Assembly: GCA_902488725.1 (NCBI GenBank)
Contig: CABTXO010000086.1
Coordinates: forward strand, 1-6,828
DNA length: 6,828 bases
DNA from: an uncultured Bacteroidales bacterium
GTDB lineage: Bacteria; Bacteroidota; Bacteroidia; Bacteroidales; UBA932
Direction of reading: 5' to 3'
Both the position numbers and the translations under genes were made by a program. Every line of letters starts with the position of its first letter. The first letter of the stretch is position 1. This document shows positions 1 through 6,828 of this stretch, one piece after another. The notes under the pieces are model-generated. The model saw only the letters and a program-made list of their open reading frames with translations. It ran no database searches and had not been told where the DNA came from.

Positions 1-946
1 GGCATTCGATGGCCACGCCTTCGTAGTCGAAGTAGCTGCGGCCGCACTTGCCGCGGGGACAGCCGGCGAGCCAATTGCCGGTGTACACCTGCACGGCTGG
101 CTGGGTGGTGAGGACCTCCAGCTGGCGGCCGCTCTCGGGGGCATATAGGACCGCGGCGCTCTGGAGCTGGCCGGGTTCGTAGCCCGAGATCAGCCAGCAG
201 TTGTCGTAGCCCTTGCCGAATTTCAGCGCCGGAAAATCTTCCTCGATCTCCGCGCCCAGCTTCTTGAATTCCTGGAAATCCATCGGGGTGCCGGCCACCG
301 GATCCGCCTCCCCGACCGGAATCAGGGTCTCGTCCGTCGGCAGCCAGGTCGAAGCGTTGAGTTTCATCTCATGCCCCAGGATGTTCCCGTTGCCCTCCCC
401 GTTGAGGTTGAAGTAGGCATGGTTCGTCAGGTTGACCACGGTCGGCCGGTCGGTCCGGGCGGTCAGGATGAGCTTCAGCACGTTGTCCTCGCCCCATTCA
501 TAACGGGCGATGGCCTTCAGGTTGCCGGGATAGCCGGCTTCCCCGTCAGCGGAATAGTACATGAACTCCACTGCATCGCCCTGGATGCGGCTCTCCCAGA
601 CCTGGTTCTGGAAGCCGTCGGGGCCGCCGTGCAGGTGGTTGGGGCCGTTGTTGACCGGAAGGGAATATTCCTGACCGTCCAGGATGAAGCGGCCCTTCGC
701 GATGCGGTTGGCGAAGCGGCCGGGGACTTTCCCGGCACAGGGACCGTCACCGAAGTAGTCTTCGGGACAGGGATAGCCGAGCACGACGTCCGCCAGTTTG
801 CCGTCCTTGTCGGGCACCGCGATGGACACGATGCCCGCGCCCACGCTGGACAGCCGGACGAAAGCTTTGGATTTGTTCGTGAGGGTGTACAGGAAGATTT
901 CCTTGCCGTCAGGGGTTTTGCCCCAAAGTTCCTTTTCGATGGTCAT
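1..946 (-). CDS. galM: Galactose mutarotase (aldose 1-epimerase), 3'-truncated by window edge
   Basis: Interconverts the alpha and beta anomers of galactose, glucose and related aldoses, feeding the Leloir pathway; probably cytoplasmic, as no signal peptide is seen. The visible 315 residues start MTIEKELWGK and carry the family landmarks in order: GRFANRI (residues 76-82, with the sugar-binding Arg81), NHLHGG (103-108, His106 matching the first catalytic His), LTNHAYFNL (173-181, His176 the second), GYDN (246-249, the substrate-binding Asp248), and AIEC at the very edge, whose Glu314 matches the catalytic base. The active site is therefore complete and only the C-terminal tail is missing. The ATG at 946 is chosen because family homology begins directly after it; no Shine-Dalgarno is visible, as is usual in Bacteroidota. 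It is the third gene of a likely minus-strand operon, 49 bases after the thioredoxin-like lipoprotein. No other galactose genes are visible. The family call is very secure; the preferred sugar is not shown by the sequence. Confidence 0.95.
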   Translation of the reverse strand, partial: MTIEKELWGKTPDGKEIFLYTLTNKSKAFVRLSSVGAGIVSIAVPDKDGKLADVVLGYPCPEDYFGDGPCAGKVPGRFANRIAKGRFILDGQEYSLPVNNGPNHLHGGPDGFQNQVWESRIQGDAVEFMYYSADGEAGYPGNLKAIARYEWGEDNVLKLILTARTDRPTVVNLTNHAYFNLNGEGNGNILGHEMKLNASTWLPTDETLIPVGEADPVAGTPMDFQEFKKLGAEIEEDFPALKFGKGYDNCWLISGYEPGQLQSAAVLYAPESGRQLEVLTTQPAVQVYTGNWLAGCPRGKCGRSYFDYEGVAIEC

Positions 947-961
947 GGTGTTTGAATATTG

Positions 962-987
962 GATTTCTCGCTTCGTTCGAAATGACA
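962..987. repeat. Imperfect palindromic intergenic repeat (REP/MITE-like, 'HFERSEKS' element)
   Basis: This 26-base segment lies in the 49-base gap between galM and the lipoprotein gene. On the plus strand it begins GATTTCTCGC and ends CGAAATGACA. The outer arms ATTTC (963-967) and GAAAT (979-983) pair, and inside them CG (969-970) can pair with CG (974-975) around a 3-base loop, giving a small interrupted hairpin. Read on the minus strand it encodes the spurious peptide CHFERSEKS. From memory, near-identical sequences recur between genes in many Bacteroidota and some other genomes and give the same artefact peptide. Only one copy is in this window, so repetitiveness here rests on recognition and not on a second copy. 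No T-run follows on either strand, so it does not look like an intrinsic terminator. Confidence 0.6.
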
Positions 988-995
988 GCCGGAGG

Positions 996-1985
996 CTACT
1001 GCACCCGGTCCAGGTAATCGAGGACCCGGTCGGGCGGGGCGTCTTTCAGCAGGACGTGCTTGCGTGCGTCCAGCAGGTAGAGGGACGGAATCGCCCGGAC
1101 GTTGTACGAGACGTCCGACCGGATGATGTAGTCGGCGTCGTAGCCGTTGTACCAGTCGGCCGGATAGGTGCCGGCATATTCCTTCCACTTGTCCAGTTCC
1201 CGGTCGATGTAGATGTTGACCACGGCGAGCCGGCCGGCGGCGATCAGCCGGGAAAGGTTTTGGCTTCCTTCGATCTGCCCGATGATCTCCCGGCAGGCCG
1301 GACAGCCGGGATTCGTGAAGAAGAGCAGGGTGAAGGGTGCCCGGATGCCGTAAAGTCGGTATGTGCGGCCCGCAAGGTCCCGGAAGGCGAAATCCGCCGC
1401 CGGGGTTCCGGTCCGGTTGAGGGCGCACATCCGCGCGTCGAACGCGAAAGCCGGATGCAGGTCCGCCGGCACATGGTCGGAAACCGCCATCCGCGACACG
1501 AAAGGCAGGTAGAGGTCTTCGCTGCGGACGGGAGAATTCGGGTCGTAGAGGTAGCGCGAGAACTGCTTTGTCAGAAACTCGAACACGTTCGTGGCGGTGT
1601 CCCGCGCCTCAAAGGCTTCGATGCGGCTGAAGAAAGCGTCCACGGCCTTTTGCGCGAAAGGAAGGGACACCTGCCGTTCGAGCAGCGTCACGTACATCCC
1701 GACGGCACTTTCCACCTTCTCCCGCGGCACACCGTTCACCAGCGCGGTGTCGCAGGGATAGATGCGGGCGGTGTCCGTGAAGGCGTCCCAGTAGTGCGTG
1801 ACGACATATTCCGCCGCCTCCGCCGGATCCGTAATCAGGGCCGGCACCTTGGGCACGGCCGGAAATTCCCGGGGCTGGAAAGCCGGCTCCGGTGCGGCCG
1901 TCCTCCGGCAGCAGCCCGCCGCCATGCCGCAAACCGCCAGCAGCAGAAGGATCCCTCTTCCTGAATATGCCGCCGTCCCTCGCAT
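996..1985 (-). CDS. DUF5106-like lipoprotein with C-terminal thioredoxin-fold domain
   Basis: Predicted envelope lipoprotein of 329 residues, probably a thiol-disulfide oxidoreductase of the TlpA/AhpC-TSA-like class; partner and substrate are unknown. A short basic N-terminus (MRGTAAYSGR) leads into a hydrophobic run and a lipobox-like AAGC, so Cys25 is the likely acylated residue. The following CRRTA is not acidic, which argues against surface export and for a periplasm-facing anchor. Residues about 45-185 are helical and resemble DUF5106 (for example HYWDAFTDTARIY at 64-76). The C-terminal domain, from about 195, has the redox motif CPAC (Cys228, Cys231) in FFTNPGCPACREI and the cis-proline loop at AIPS (Pro300), so catalytic residues are intact. 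The ATG at 1985 starts 2 bases after the symporter stop (TGACCATG), suggesting translational coupling. An in-frame GTG at 2012 would overlap that gene and spoil the signal peptide, so it is not preferred. The lipobox is slightly weak, with Ala at -3. Confidence 0.88.
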   Translation of the reverse strand: MRGTAAYSGRGILLLLAVCGMAAGCCRRTAAPEPAFQPREFPAVPKVPALITDPAEAAEYVVTHYWDAFTDTARIYPCDTALVNGVPREKVESAVGMYVTLLERQVSLPFAQKAVDAFFSRIEAFEARDTATNVFEFLTKQFSRYLYDPNSPVRSEDLYLPFVSRMAVSDHVPADLHPAFAFDARMCALNRTGTPAADFAFRDLAGRTYRLYGIRAPFTLLFFTNPGCPACREIIGQIEGSQNLSRLIAAGRLAVVNIYIDRELDKWKEYAGTYPADWYNGYDADYIIRSDVSYNVRAIPSLYLLDARKHVLLKDAPPDRVLDYLDRVQ

Positions 1986-1987
1986 GG

Positions 1988-3727
1988 TCAGTCGATTTTT
2001 TCCAGCTGGCACTGGGAGATGTTCACCAGGAAGTCGCCGATCTTCTCCAGTTCCTGGACGATGTCGATGTAGAAGACGCCCGTCTGGTAGTCGTAGTCGG
2101 GCTTTTCGATGTTCAGGATGTGCTCTTCGCGCAGGTTGTTCCGGTACTCGTTGAGGTTGTACTCGGCATCTTCCGCATTGGAGATGTCCCCCAGGAAGAC
2201 GGCGGGGATGGTCACGTTTTCAATCATGGCTTCGAAGGCCACGTCCAGCAGGTCGAGCATCCGGTTCAGTTTCTTGAGCATGTCTTCGCTGAAGAACTTG
2301 CCGTGCGCGCGGGTGCGCTTCAGCATCCGGCCGATGGCCTCGCCGGAATCGCCGATGCTCTCCATTTCCCCGATCACGCGGTACATTTCGCGGATCCGGA
2401 TGGCGGACACGGCGCTGATCTCTCCCTTGCTGACCTCGTTCAGATAGGAAGCGATCTCATATTCAATCTTGTCGGTGATCTGTTCGTACTTCACCAGCCT
2501 GGCCTCCGCTTCGTCGAAATTGCCGGATTCCATGGCAGCAATAGCATCACGGATGAAGGTAGTCTCCCGGTGGCAGATTTCCGCAAAATGGATGATTTCC
2601 TGCTTGGCCTCGTCCAGAGAGAGTTCAGCCGTGGACAGAGGACCGCCCTGGATGAACTTGAGGCGGAAAACTTCTTCTTCACCCTTGGGCGTCGGGATGA
2701 CGCGGGTGACAATCTTGACAATCTGAGGGATGAAGCCGACCAGGATCACGGTGTTCAGCACGTTGAAGACCGTGTGGAGGAAGCAGATGCCGAAGAGCAT
2801 CGATCTCTGCAGCTCCGGGGTCAGGGCGCCGGCCGTGATGGCGGAGGGGTCTTCAAAGGCGGAAACCGGATCGGGAAGACCGACCATGAGGTCCAGTTTC
2901 GTGATCAGCCACATCAACGGATTGAAGAAAATCAGGGACAGGACGACACCGATCACATTGAACAGGGTGTGGGCGATGGCGGTCCGCTTGGCGGAATAGT
3001 TGCCGACCGCCGCGGCGATGTTCGCCGTAATGGTGGTGCCGATGTTCTCGCCCAGCACCATCGCGGAAGCCATTTCGAAATTGATCCAGCCGTTCGCCAC
3101 GAACACCATCGTGAGGGCCATGGCGGCACTGGAGGCCTGCAGGATTACGGTCAGCACTGCGCCCAGCACGGTGAAGATGATGACCGACAGGAACTTGTAG
3201 TTCGTCAGCCGCTGGACGAAAGCCAGAAGGTCGGGATATTCATTGAGGTCCGGAACGGCATTCTTCATCGTCGCCAGACCCAGGATCAGGAGGGAGAAAC
3301 CGATGAAGAACTGGCCGATGCTCTTGGATCGGCCCGACTTGGACAGGGTCAGGCCGAAGCCCAGTGCGATGATGGGGATCGCGATGGTCGCGATGTCGTA
3401 GCTGAATCCGAAGAGAGAGATCAGCCAGGCCGTGACGGTGGTGCCGATGTTGGCGCCCATGATCACGCCGATGGCGTTGGAAAGCGCCATCAAGCCCGCG
3501 TTCACCATCGACACGATCATGACCGTGGTACCGCTGGAGGACTGGATGATCGCCGTCACGATGATGCCGGTGAGAATTCCCTTGAAGGGATTCGATGTCA
3601 TGGAATTCAAGAAGTTGCGGAGCGAGTCTCCGGCAGCCTTCTGCATGCCTTCGCTCATCAGCATCATGCCATACAGGAACATGGCAAGTGCTCCGAGAAG
3701 GATCAGTACTTGAATGAGAATCTGCAT
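1988..3727 (-). CDS. Na+/phosphate symporter family protein with C-terminal PhoU-like domain
   Basis: Inner-membrane transporter of the NptA/PNaS type, 579 residues, expected to couple sodium flow to inorganic phosphate movement. The membrane half (about 1-345) shows the duplicated Na/Pi architecture: QSSSGTT (62-68) followed by GANIGTT (91-97) in the first repeat, and QASSAA (197-202) followed by GENIGTT (226-232) in the second. Several hydrophobic helices surround them, including residues 3-22 and 112-128. After the short charged linker around TPKGEEEV (346-353), residues about 365-575 form a helical PhoU-like domain with two copies of the fingerprint, EMESIGDSGEA (454-464) and ELEKIGDFL (559-567), likely metal or regulator binding. 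The start is the ATG at 3727: the protein then opens directly with the first transmembrane helix, and a promoter-like box sits just upstream. An in-frame TTG at 3790 would add 21 charged residues and include that box. It is first in the likely operon. Direction of transport and exact ion are inferred from the family. Confidence 0.94.
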   Translation of the reverse strand: MQILIQVLILLGALAMFLYGMMLMSEGMQKAAGDSLRNFLNSMTSNPFKGILTGIIVTAIIQSSSGTTVMIVSMVNAGLMALSNAIGVIMGANIGTTVTAWLISLFGFSYDIATIAIPIIALGFGLTLSKSGRSKSIGQFFIGFSLLILGLATMKNAVPDLNEYPDLLAFVQRLTNYKFLSVIIFTVLGAVLTVILQASSAAMALTMVFVANGWINFEMASAMVLGENIGTTITANIAAAVGNYSAKRTAIAHTLFNVIGVVLSLIFFNPLMWLITKLDLMVGLPDPVSAFEDPSAITAGALTPELQRSMLFGICFLHTVFNVLNTVILVGFIPQIVKIVTRVIPTPKGEEEVFRLKFIQGGPLSTAELSLDEAKQEIIHFAEICHRETTFIRDAIAAMESGNFDEAEARLVKYEQITDKIEYEIASYLNEVSKGEISAVSAIRIREMYRVIGEMESIGDSGEAIGRMLKRTRAHGKFFSEDMLKKLNRMLDLLDVAFEAMIENVTIPAVFLGDISNAEDAEYNLNEYRNNLREEHILNIEKPDYDYQTGVFYIDIVQELEKIGDFLVNISQCQLEKID

Positions 3728-3744
3728 CAGGTAAATAATCTGAG

Positions 3745-3773
3745 CAAATTTACGGAAAAAATGTTTTGGGAAA
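3745..3773 (-). promoter_or_regulatory. Predicted Bacteroidota-type promoter for the symporter operon
   Basis: Read on the minus strand, TAAATTTG (3752 to 3745) is an exact match to the Bacteroidota -7 consensus TAnnTTTG. A degenerate -33 element TTTC (3773 to 3770) stands 17 bases upstream, at the short end of the accepted spacing. The box ends 17 bases before the ATG at 3727, so the leader would be only about ten bases long. This placement supports the 3727 start over the upstream TTG. It is a motif match only, in an AT-rich gap where chance matches are possible. Confidence 0.5.
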
Positions 3774-3777
3774 GAAT

Positions 3778-3785
3778 TATCTTTG
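3778..3785 (+). promoter_or_regulatory. Predicted Bacteroidota-type -7 box for the metalloprotease/barrel gene
   Basis: TATCTTTG on the plus strand exactly matches TAnnTTTG and lies 25 bases before the ATG at 3811, leaving a short leader of roughly 15-20 bases. No good -33 TTTG is found at the usual distance: a TTTTG at 3764-3768 is too close (9 bases) and the nearest distal candidate is a degenerate TTTA at 3749-3752, with a 25-base spacing. The promoter may therefore be weak or activator-dependent. It is a motif match only. Confidence 0.45.
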
Positions 3786-3810
3786 TGCAATCGAAGTATT
3801 GAAGCCCATC

Positions 3811-6800
3811 ATGCGTCTCGTCAAAGTATTTCCGCTCATCCCCTTCCTCTTCCTTTCGCACCCCGCAGCCGCCCAGTTCCAGCCCACCGGAAGCAATCCG
3901 GCATCCGTGCGCTGGCAGCAAATCGAGACCGGCAACTTCCGGCTCCTCTACCCGGCCGGCTCCGATTCGCTGGCGAAAGTCTACGGCCTTGCGCTGGAAC
4001 GCTGGCGGGAACCGCTGTCGCACACCTCCGGTTTCCGGACCGGGGAGAACTACCGGACCCGGATGCCCGTGATCCTGCACGGCCACACGGCGGTCGCGAA
4101 CGGGGCGGTCACCTGGGCCCCGCGGCGCATCGACATGTTCACCGTTCCGGACGCCTACGGCCCGACCCCGATTCCCTGGGTGGACCTCCTGGCCATCCAC
4201 GAAGGCCGGCACGCCTCGCAGATGCAGTTCGGGCGGGCGAAGGGCTTCAAATTCTACCACTACCTGTTCGGGGAGATGTTCGCCGGAGCCCTGGCCGGCA
4301 TCTACCCGGGCCGGACGCTGCTGGAGGGAGATGCCGTGGCCACGGAGACCGCCCTGACGCGCTCCGGCAGAGGCCGGCAGGCGAATTTCCTCAACTATCT
4401 GATGCCGGCTTTCGACTGCGGCGACTTCCGCAACTACTGGAAGTGGTCCTACGGTTCGCAGAAATATTATGCGCCGGACTATTACCGGGTCGGGTATCTG
4501 CTGGTGTCGGGCACCCGTGTCTTCTTCGACGACCCCTTGTTCATGGACCGGTATTTTGACCGGGTCTGCCGGAAAGGCTGGTTCAACAATCTGCAGAAAA
4601 CCGTCAAGACGGCCTCGGGAATGCCCTTCAACGTCTCCTTCCGCACCATAGAGGAACGGTACAAGGAGCTCTGGGACCGGGAAGCCGGGAAACGCGCGCC
4701 CTTCATGCCGTCCACCCAGTTTACGCGGCGCCCGTGGAGGCACACGGAATATGCCAACGGAATATTCCCGGGCGGGACGGACATGGTCGCCGTCAAGAGC
4801 GGGCTCTCCACATCGACCTGCCTGGTCCGGATCGCGCCGGACGGCCGGGAAAAAAGGATCCGCTCCTTCTCCCCCAAGACCGGCTGTCTGTACTACGACG
4901 CCCCGCTCGGCCGGATCTACTGGACCGAAACCGTGCCCGGACACCGCTGGAACCTGGAATCTCATTCCATCATCCGCTACATCGACACCGCGCGGCCCCG
5001 GAAGATCCACAACCTGACGCACCGCGGGAAACTGTTCAGCCCGGCACCTTCGCCCGATGGAAAACGGTTGTCCGTCATGGAATATCCCGTCCCGGGCGGT
5101 TCGCGGATGGAAATCCTGGACGCTACGGATGGACGGCTTCTGAAAGCCTTCACGGCACCGGACTCCCTGCAGTTCACGGAATCCGTCTGGGTCGGCGAAC
5201 GGCACTTCGTATCCGGACTTTCCGACCACGGGATGGGAATCTATGAAATCACCGGACGGGACGAAGGCGGCAAGGCGCAATTGCGCCATTGGCTCGGGCC
5301 GCAGCCGGTCACGCTGCTGAACCTGGGGTTCGACCGGGACGGAATCTCCTTCCTCTGCGACCGGACCGGTGTTGCAGAACTGTACCTGATGAACCCTGAC
5401 GACGGTACGCTGCAGCAGCTGAGCACGACCCGTTACGGGCTGCAGAACTTCAGTTTCAATGCGGCAGGAGACACCCTCTGCTACACTTCTTCCGCAGCCT
5501 CAGACCGCCCGGAAACCTACCGGCAGGGCAGCATGGTGTACAGGACCGCCGTGGCCGACCTGCCTGTGAAGACGGTGGATTTCAACGACATCCATGCCTG
5601 GTCTGTCGCAGACGAACTTTCCCGGCAGGAGACGGCCTTCCACAGCGGTCCGGCGGAGGGCGCGACCTTTTCCGCGCCGCGGAAATATTCCAGAATCCGC
5701 CTCCCGCGCTTCCATTCCTGGGCCCCCGTCTACTTCAACTACGACAATTTCAGCGCGCTGACCGGGGATGCCTACTTCCAGGGCGGCTCCATCGGCGCGA
5801 CCGGCGTGTTCCAGAACGACCTGGGCACCGGCTTCGGCTTCGTCGGCTATTCCTTGCACCCGGATCCGATGCGCACAAAGAAGTGGCGGCATTCCGGACA
5901 TCTGAAATACACCTACACCGGACTGCTTCCCGTGCTGGAAGTCCAGGCCGACTTCAACGACTACGAAAGTTTTGACTACCGGCGGGTCCACCTCCTGAAG
6001 AACCAGCAGCATTCGTTCCACTACGACCGGACACCCCAGGGAAAGCCCGCCCTTTCCCTGAAATTCTCGACCTATATTCCCTTCAACTTCAGCTCGGGCG
6101 GCATTTCCCGGGGGTTGGTGCCCCGCCTGCGCTACGCATGGTCCAACAACCGGTTCATTGACGGGATTCTCATGAAATTCAAAGACAGAGACGGAAAGGA
6201 ACTGCCGGACTTGACGGATTTCGTCGGCAGCGGGAATACGGCCCCGCTGCATTCGCTCGACCTTTCCCTGCGGGGCTATGTCCTTCGTGCAAAGGCTCCG
6301 TCGGAATTGTTCCCGAAACTCGGATTCGGAGCGGAACTGGGCTTGAAGGCCTCACCGGGCCACGTGGAAAGCTACCCGGGGATCGGCTATCTCTACCTGT
6401 ACGGCTACCTGCCCGGACTCGGATGGAACCAGGGCATGAAATTGACGGCCGCCGTGCAGAGCGGGGTGTTCTACCGAAATGGGCCGAACGAAGGAATCTA
6501 TTTCGAGAAAAACGCCGTCAGCACCCTGCCGCGCGGTCTTGTCAATTCCACACTGGTCTCCCTGACGGAACTCTGCGGGGCGGGCCGGCTGAAGGCGACT
6601 CTCGACTATGCCATTCCGATCCTTCCGGTCGACTGGTCCTTCCTCTCCCCCGCCGCCTACATCCGGAATTTTGTGCTGACCCCCTTCGCGGACTATGCGC
6701 TGATCGCCTGGAACGGGCACTACCACCTGGGGCTGAACCCGGGCTTTGTCTCTGTTTCGCACCTGTTCAGCATGGGCGCGGATTTCACGGCGAATCTGGG

Positions 6801-6828
6801 CAATTTCCTGTGGCTGCCGTTCACGACC
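3811..6828 (+). CDS. Secreted gluzincin-like metallopeptidase / TolB-like propeller / outer-membrane barrel protein, 3'-truncated
   Basis: An open frame of 1006 codons with no stop runs to the window edge. The start MRLVKVFPLIPF is followed by a hydrophobic run and AAA|QF, a signal peptidase I site after Ala21. Residues about 30-300 form a zinc-metallopeptidase-like domain: LLAIHEGRHASQMQ carries HEXXH (His130, Glu131, His134), and LLEGDAVATE supplies a candidate third ligand, Glu172, as in gluzincins of the Peptidase_MA type. Residues about 310-600 show roughly six propeller-like repeats, including SPDGKRL (414-420) and DRTGVAELYLMN (517-528), typical of TolB/PD40 blades. A junction motif HSWAP (635-639) precedes about ten amphipathic, aromatic-rich strands (650-1006), for example KATLDYAIPILPVDW (938-952), resembling an Omp85/surface-antigen barrel. 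Location is inferred as outer membrane, with the first two domains possibly periplasmic. I recall similar uncharacterised Bacteroidota proteins, often labelled TolB-like; the substrate is unknown. Only a short C-terminal piece should be missing. Confidence 0.85.
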   Translation, partial: MRLVKVFPLIPFLFLSHPAAAQFQPTGSNPASVRWQQIETGNFRLLYPAGSDSLAKVYGLALERWREPLSHTSGFRTGENYRTRMPVILHGHTAVANGAVTWAPRRIDMFTVPDAYGPTPIPWVDLLAIHEGRHASQMQFGRAKGFKFYHYLFGEMFAGALAGIYPGRTLLEGDAVATETALTRSGRGRQANFLNYLMPAFDCGDFRNYWKWSYGSQKYYAPDYYRVGYLLVSGTRVFFDDPLFMDRYFDRVCRKGWFNNLQKTVKTASGMPFNVSFRTIEERYKELWDREAGKRAPFMPSTQFTRRPWRHTEYANGIFPGGTDMVAVKSGLSTSTCLVRIAPDGREKRIRSFSPKTGCLYYDAPLGRIYWTETVPGHRWNLESHSIIRYIDTARPRKIHNLTHRGKLFSPAPSPDGKRLSVMEYPVPGGSRMEILDATDGRLLKAFTAPDSLQFTESVWVGERHFVSGLSDHGMGIYEITGRDEGGKAQLRHWLGPQPVTLLNLGFDRDGISFLCDRTGVAELYLMNPDDGTLQQLSTTRYGLQNFSFNAAGDTLCYTSSAASDRPETYRQGSMVYRTAVADLPVKTVDFNDIHAWSVADELSRQETAFHSGPAEGATFSAPRKYSRIRLPRFHSWAPVYFNYDNFSALTGDAYFQGGSIGATGVFQNDLGTGFGFVGYSLHPDPMRTKKWRHSGHLKYTYTGLLPVLEVQADFNDYESFDYRRVHLLKNQQHSFHYDRTPQGKPALSLKFSTYIPFNFSSGGISRGLVPRLRYAWSNNRFIDGILMKFKDRDGKELPDLTDFVGSGNTAPLHSLDLSLRGYVLRAKAPSELFPKLGFGAELGLKASPGHVESYPGIGYLYLYGYLPGLGWNQGMKLTAAVQSGVFYRNGPNEGIYFEKNAVSTLPRGLVNSTLVSLTELCGAGRLKATLDYAIPILPVDWSFLSPAAYIRNFVLTPFADYALIAWNGHYHLGLNPGFVSVSHLFSMGADFTANLGNFLWLPFTT

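Noticed and set aside
947..995. Possible intrinsic terminator between the lipoprotein gene and galM
   Set aside because: The hairpin is short and interrupted and no T-run follows it on the transcribed strand, so a repeat element explains it better.
943..1428. A 161-codon minus-strand frame ending in CHFERSEKSNIQTP
   Set aside because: It overlaps the lipoprotein gene out of frame, and its C-terminus is the known artefact peptide of the intergenic repeat.
371..1964. Overlapping plus-strand frames of 194 and 388 codons antisense to galM and the lipoprotein gene
   Set aside because: No domain or signal sequence is visible and composition is that of antisense frames; both underlying minus-strand genes have intact catalytic motifs.
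3728..3790. TTG at 3790 as an upstream start for the symporter
   Set aside because: It would add 21 mostly charged residues before the first membrane helix and place the predicted promoter inside the coding region; the ATG at 3727 fits better.
1892..3802. A 636-codon plus-strand open frame antisense to the symporter gene
   Set aside because: It is rich in Asp, His, Gly, Gln and Arg with no domain or hydrophobic pattern, while the opposite strand gives an unmistakable Na/Pi symporter. It is a shadow frame kept open by GC-rich codon use.
3727..5289. A 520-codon minus-strand open frame antisense to the metallopeptidase region
   Set aside because: It has low-complexity Arg/Gly/Pro/Val composition and no recognisable motif, and it crosses the divergent promoter region. 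The plus strand encodes the signal peptide, HEXXH motif and propeller repeats.
5500..6762. Minus-strand frames of 250 and 136 codons opposite the barrel region
   Set aside because: They show no motif, and the plus-strand frame is continuous with amphipathic strand patterns typical of a barrel.

Overview
The window reads as chromosomal DNA from a member of the Bacteroidota, most likely a GC-rich Bacteroidales relative. This is an inference from three things: a DUF5106/thioredoxin-type lipoprotein, a large metalloprotease/propeller/outer-membrane-barrel protein of a type I associate with this phylum, and an AT-rich divergent intergenic region carrying a Bacteroidota-type TAnnTTTG promoter box on each strand. 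No start codon has a convincing Shine-Dalgarno sequence, which also fits. I see no tRNA, rRNA, CRISPR array, integrase or transposase.

Layout: four protein genes fill almost the whole window. On the minus strand, from right to left, lie a Na+/phosphate symporter with a C-terminal PhoU-like domain (3727 to 1988), a lipoprotein with an N-terminal DUF5106-like region and a C-terminal thioredoxin fold (1985 to 996), and galactose mutarotase galM (946 running off the left edge). The gaps are 2 and 49 bases, so the three probably form one operon. The 49-base gap holds an imperfect palindrome that I recognise as a dispersed intergenic repeat, whose spurious translation reads HFERSEKS.

On the plus strand a single long reading frame runs from 3811 to the right edge without a stop (1006 codons). 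It encodes a secreted protein with a signal peptide, a gluzincin-like zinc metallopeptidase domain (HEGRH plus a downstream Glu), a TolB/PD40-like beta-propeller, and a C-terminal region that looks like an outer-membrane beta-barrel. It is the least understood and most interesting item here. It diverges from the symporter operon across 83 bases.

The symporter, the lipoprotein and the mutarotase have no obvious shared pathway (phosphate handling, envelope thiol chemistry, sugar anomer interconversion), so the cluster looks like a housekeeping operon rather than a dedicated system. I found no clear sign of a new defence or mobile system.
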